Origin: Fen-1038 sp042408355
GTDB taxonomy: Bacteria > Chloroflexota > Anaerolineae > Anaerolineales > Villigracilaceae
Direction: 5' to 3'
NCBI GenBank assembly: GCA_042408355.1
Contig: JBHORD010000091.1
Location: 1-38,694, forward strand
Length of the DNA: 38,694 nt
Positions 36,605 to 38,694 of this stretch are shown piece by piece. Both the position numbers and the translations under genes were made by a program. The notes beneath the pieces are model-generated. The model did not search any database and had not been told where the DNA came from. It saw nothing but the letters and a program-made list of their open reading frames with translations. How positions within the stretch are numbered: the first letter of the stretch is position 1; every line of letters starts with the position of its first letter.

Positions 36605-37332
36605 AAGGCCTTTGTATGCAAGAGTCAAATTGTGCGCTAACGCCAACTCGCCCGGGGCCGAATGGTCTCAACCTTGCCGCTGGCGGAATCATGCAGATAA
36701 CACCCATGGCTGGCGATACAATTTTTAGACAAATTCCAAAATACGATCTCAATAACCCCGATGTTAAAAATTATTACAGCAACATTTATAACTATGCGTC
36801 CCAAAATGGAATAGGCTTAGGATACTTTGATTTTCCTCTACAAGGAATACCTGCCTATAAAGATTTATCTACATCACAGCAGTCATTTATTCAACAGGCT
36901 ACCAAAACGATCTATGATGGACAATGTGAAGATAATGAAACCGGGGTTCTCCATTGCCAAACAAGCGAGCCGCAGTTGAATGATATGAAGGGCAACATCA
37001 ATCTCGGTGCGCTGGCGTTGATCGGCACAGGCGATTACCTGAAAAACAATATCGGCCAGTCCGAATGGAATGAACTGCCTGAAGATACTCAACTGAAATT
37101 GCTGGCGGTGGGATACAAACTTGGGATCGGAGAAACTGGCGCTGCCCTTTCTAATGCGAAAACGGCAAATGGCGGGCAGCCGCCAAGCTGGGATCAAATT
37201 GTGGCTCAACTCGATCAAATGGATTCTGCTTGTCAGGCGGGAGCGCCAGATTGCTCTGTGAATTATGCCAACAAAGTCGTCTGTTATGCCGCGCATTTAA
37301 ACCAGTCAGGAAATGCTTGCGCCTCTCAATAA
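36605..37332 (+). CDS. protein C2, 3' part: lysozyme/transglycosylase-like domain
   Basis: This frame continues the previous one. LKGLCMQESNC holds the probable catalytic Glu of a lysozyme-like (GH23/SLT) fold. AAGGIMQITP corresponds to the GLMQxxP motif, and NINLGALALIGTGDYL to the conserved N-x-x-x-G-x-x-Y-L helix. Several Cys pairs suggest an exported protein. Peptidoglycan cleavage outside the membrane is the likely job. An ATG at 36616 could start a separate polypeptide, but it lacks a ribosome binding site and would lose the start of the fold. The reading with the 5' part as one protein of about 650 residues is preferred. The lipoprotein gene follows at once. Confidence 0.72.
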
Positions 37333-37344
37333 GGAGCATTGATC

Positions 37345-38343
37345 GTGAAGATAAATCGCAAATTAATTAGCCTAACAGTTTTTGCCTTTGTGTTGTCTGG
37401 CTGTGGCCCGCACTTTCCTGCCGTTCAAAGAGCATTTGTGTCTCCAGTAGATACGGCTATTCAATATGGTTCTCTCGAATACGGGGCCATTTCGCCAAAC
37501 GGAAAGTCTGTGGATTTAGTAATCGGCGGGAATCTCAAACAATTCCAATTGGATACCGGCCAAGTCAAAAATGTATTCGATGAATATCCGGACTTTTCAA
37601 CTTACAGGGATACCCTAATCGGGCTCGGGGGAAATTTTGATTGGTCTCCGGATGGAAAATACTTGGCTGTGACAGGTTATACGAGCCTAAATAAGGAGCC
37701 GATCTTTCTCCTTAATCCCCAAACGCACACTATCACCGAGGCTGATAAGCGCGCTGATGGCTTTCAGCTTTGGTCGCCTTTCAATGCAGGAAGGTATATG
37801 GCCAGCCTTGTCAATGATGATTGGGCCGTCTTTGATCTCAAAGGTTCTGCGCCTGTTCCATTGCATTGGCAATATGATTTTCGCCAAGAAAAAGAGGTTG
37901 GCGGTACCGGAAGATATTTGTGGAGCAAGTCGTTGGATATCCCAGTCGCCTTATTGGAAGGTGATGCCATTATTTCATTCGCCGACCCCATGGATTATGG
38001 CCATCCTTCTTACAGCGTCACTTTCTTGAACAATCCTCAACATCTCGTAGGCGAAATCTTTGATCCCACAGGCGAATATGTGTTGGTAGCCCAGTGGGAG
38101 TGCGCAGACACTGAGACAGTAAAGTGTTCCAACAGTGCGATTCCTCCTGTTACCGATAATGTGACCGATACGGTCTTGACATTGATCCGCTGGCGAACGG
38201 GAGAGAAGTATGAGCTTTTCCGCTTGTCACAAATTGATCCAAAGAATGTAGTCGCTTCGGGCGACCTGGCTTGGTCTGCGGATGGAAGCACGATCCTGAT
38301 AGGACGTTATGAGGCGCCATTTGTCGTTCTGAAAGTGAAGTGA
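37345..38343 (+). CDS. lipoprotein with WD40/PD40-like beta-propeller motifs
   Basis: The 332-residue precursor begins MKINRKLISLTVFAFVLSGC with a lipobox ending at Cys20, so it is a predicted lipoprotein. PD40-type blades are visible in FDWSPDGKYLAVTGY and LAWSADGSTILIG, with weaker ones in YGAISPNGKSVDLVIGG and FDPTGEYVLVAQ, as in TolB-like beta-propellers. No catalytic motif is seen; a binding role at the outer face of the membrane is likely. The GTG at 37345 is chosen because AAGGAG lies 8 nt upstream; the TTG at 37339 is too close to it. The stop codon of the transglycosylase gene overlaps this ribosome binding site, so the genes are co-transcribed. Confidence 0.82.
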   Translation: MKINRKLISLTVFAFVLSGCGPHFPAVQRAFVSPVDTAIQYGSLEYGAISPNGKSVDLVIGGNLKQFQLDTGQVKNVFDEYPDFSTYRDTLIGLGGNFDWSPDGKYLAVTGYTSLNKEPIFLLNPQTHTITEADKRADGFQLWSPFNAGRYMASLVNDDWAVFDLKGSAPVPLHWQYDFRQEKEVGGTGRYLWSKSLDIPVALLEGDAIISFADPMDYGHPSYSVTFLNNPQHLVGEIFDPTGEYVLVAQWECADTETVKCSNSAIPPVTDNVTDTVLTLIRWRTGEKYELFRLSQIDPKNVVASGDLAWSADGSTILIGRYEAPFVVLKVK

Positions 38344-38352
38344 CTGCGAACC

Positions 38353-38694
38353 ATGCTAACCTTCCTCGAATCTCACTGGCCTTACATTTCCATCTTGCTG
38401 TTTCTCGTCTTGCTCACAGCCTTGTTGTTCGTGCCATTTATTGCAGGCGCGTTCTCGATTGCCATGCTCGTATTGAGCACTGGCATGGCAACTGTCTTCA
38501 CCATGAATAAGCAAATCCAAGCCTATCATAAGGAGCCCGTTGACCGCGCCGCGATGTTCCGCAACATCTTCTTTGAAGTGTTGGGACTCCTAATAACCGT
38601 TGCGCTGGCCATTTTCCTAGTGCAAGTTATCGTGGGAATAGCTACTCCATTAATAGGTGGCGGCTGGTTAGGTATCGGGATCACTATCGCTCTG
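38353..38694 (+). CDS. membrane protein, N-terminal part only
   Basis: The frame from the ATG at 38353 stays open for 114 codons to the window edge. The product starts MLTFLESHWPYISILLFLVL and has about four hydrophobic segments, with a hydrophilic loop NKQIQAYHKEPVDRAAMFRN. It begins 9 nt after the lipoprotein stop codon, so it likely belongs to the same operon. Family unknown. Confidence 0.65.
   Translation, partial: MLTFLESHWPYISILLFLVLLTALLFVPFIAGAFSIAMLVLSTGMATVFTMNKQIQAYHKEPVDRAAMFRNIFFEVLGLLITVALAIFLVQVIVGIATPLIGGGWLGIGITIAL

Noticed and set aside
36605..37332. Prophage endolysin
   Set aside because: The lysozyme-like domain is joined to a coiled-coil membrane protein, and no holin, capsid, tail, integrase or terminase gene is present around it.

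Overview
The window looks like chromosomal DNA of a Chloroflexota bacterium, most likely of the Anaerolineae. This is inference from moderate GC, giant multi-GAF kinases, lipoproteins with Thr/Pro-rich linkers, LysM lipoproteins and DUF4388/small-GTPase signalling genes; no database search was possible. It opens in the 3' end of a 23S rRNA gene, followed by 5S rRNA, rpsU (bS21) and infA. rpsU has a leader that can form mutually exclusive hairpins and a ribosome binding site complementary to the 16S 3' end over 14 nt.

From 1.5 to 13 kb almost everything is on the minus strand. nifJ (single-chain pyruvate:ferredoxin oxidoreductase) is followed by a dihydroorotate-dehydrogenase-like flavoprotein that lacks the usual catalytic Cys/Ser. 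Upstream lie a NUDIX hydrolase, a LysM lipoprotein, a polytopic GT-C-like membrane protein, and a translationally coupled trio (small membrane protein, phosphoesterase lipoprotein, zinc-ribbon protein). The only strong ribosome binding site of the trio is folded into a hairpin. A small CxxC protein ends this part.

From 13.1 to 28.2 kb all genes are on the plus strand and look like one signalling locus that also carries an enzyme: DUF4388 protein, COG2229-type small GTPase, alpha/beta hydrolase, V4R-domain protein, left-handed beta-helix protein, a homologue of cyanobacterial acyl-ACP reductase (AAR), a response regulator with a degenerate GGDEF domain, a 2475-residue histidine kinase with eleven GAF domains, a stand-alone receiver, and a second alpha/beta hydrolase whose nucleophile Ser is replaced by Gly.

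From 28.2 kb to the end is an accessory envelope locus that I do not recognise as a described system. A three-gene unit is present twice: A (Ig-like repeats, coiled coil, TM), B (TPR-like with C-terminal TM helices) and C (TPR-like head, coiled coil, TM). A 4-TM gene sits between the copies. The second A is 5'-truncated and frameshifted. The second C carries 28-residue tandem repeats and a lysozyme/transglycosylase-like domain that lies in the -1 frame. The coiled-coil linkers are mosaics of two head types and two tail types, suggesting gene conversion. A WD40/PD40-like lipoprotein and the start of another membrane protein end the window. No CRISPR array, tRNA, transposase or phage structural gene was seen, and no gene-free stretch exceeds 300 bases.
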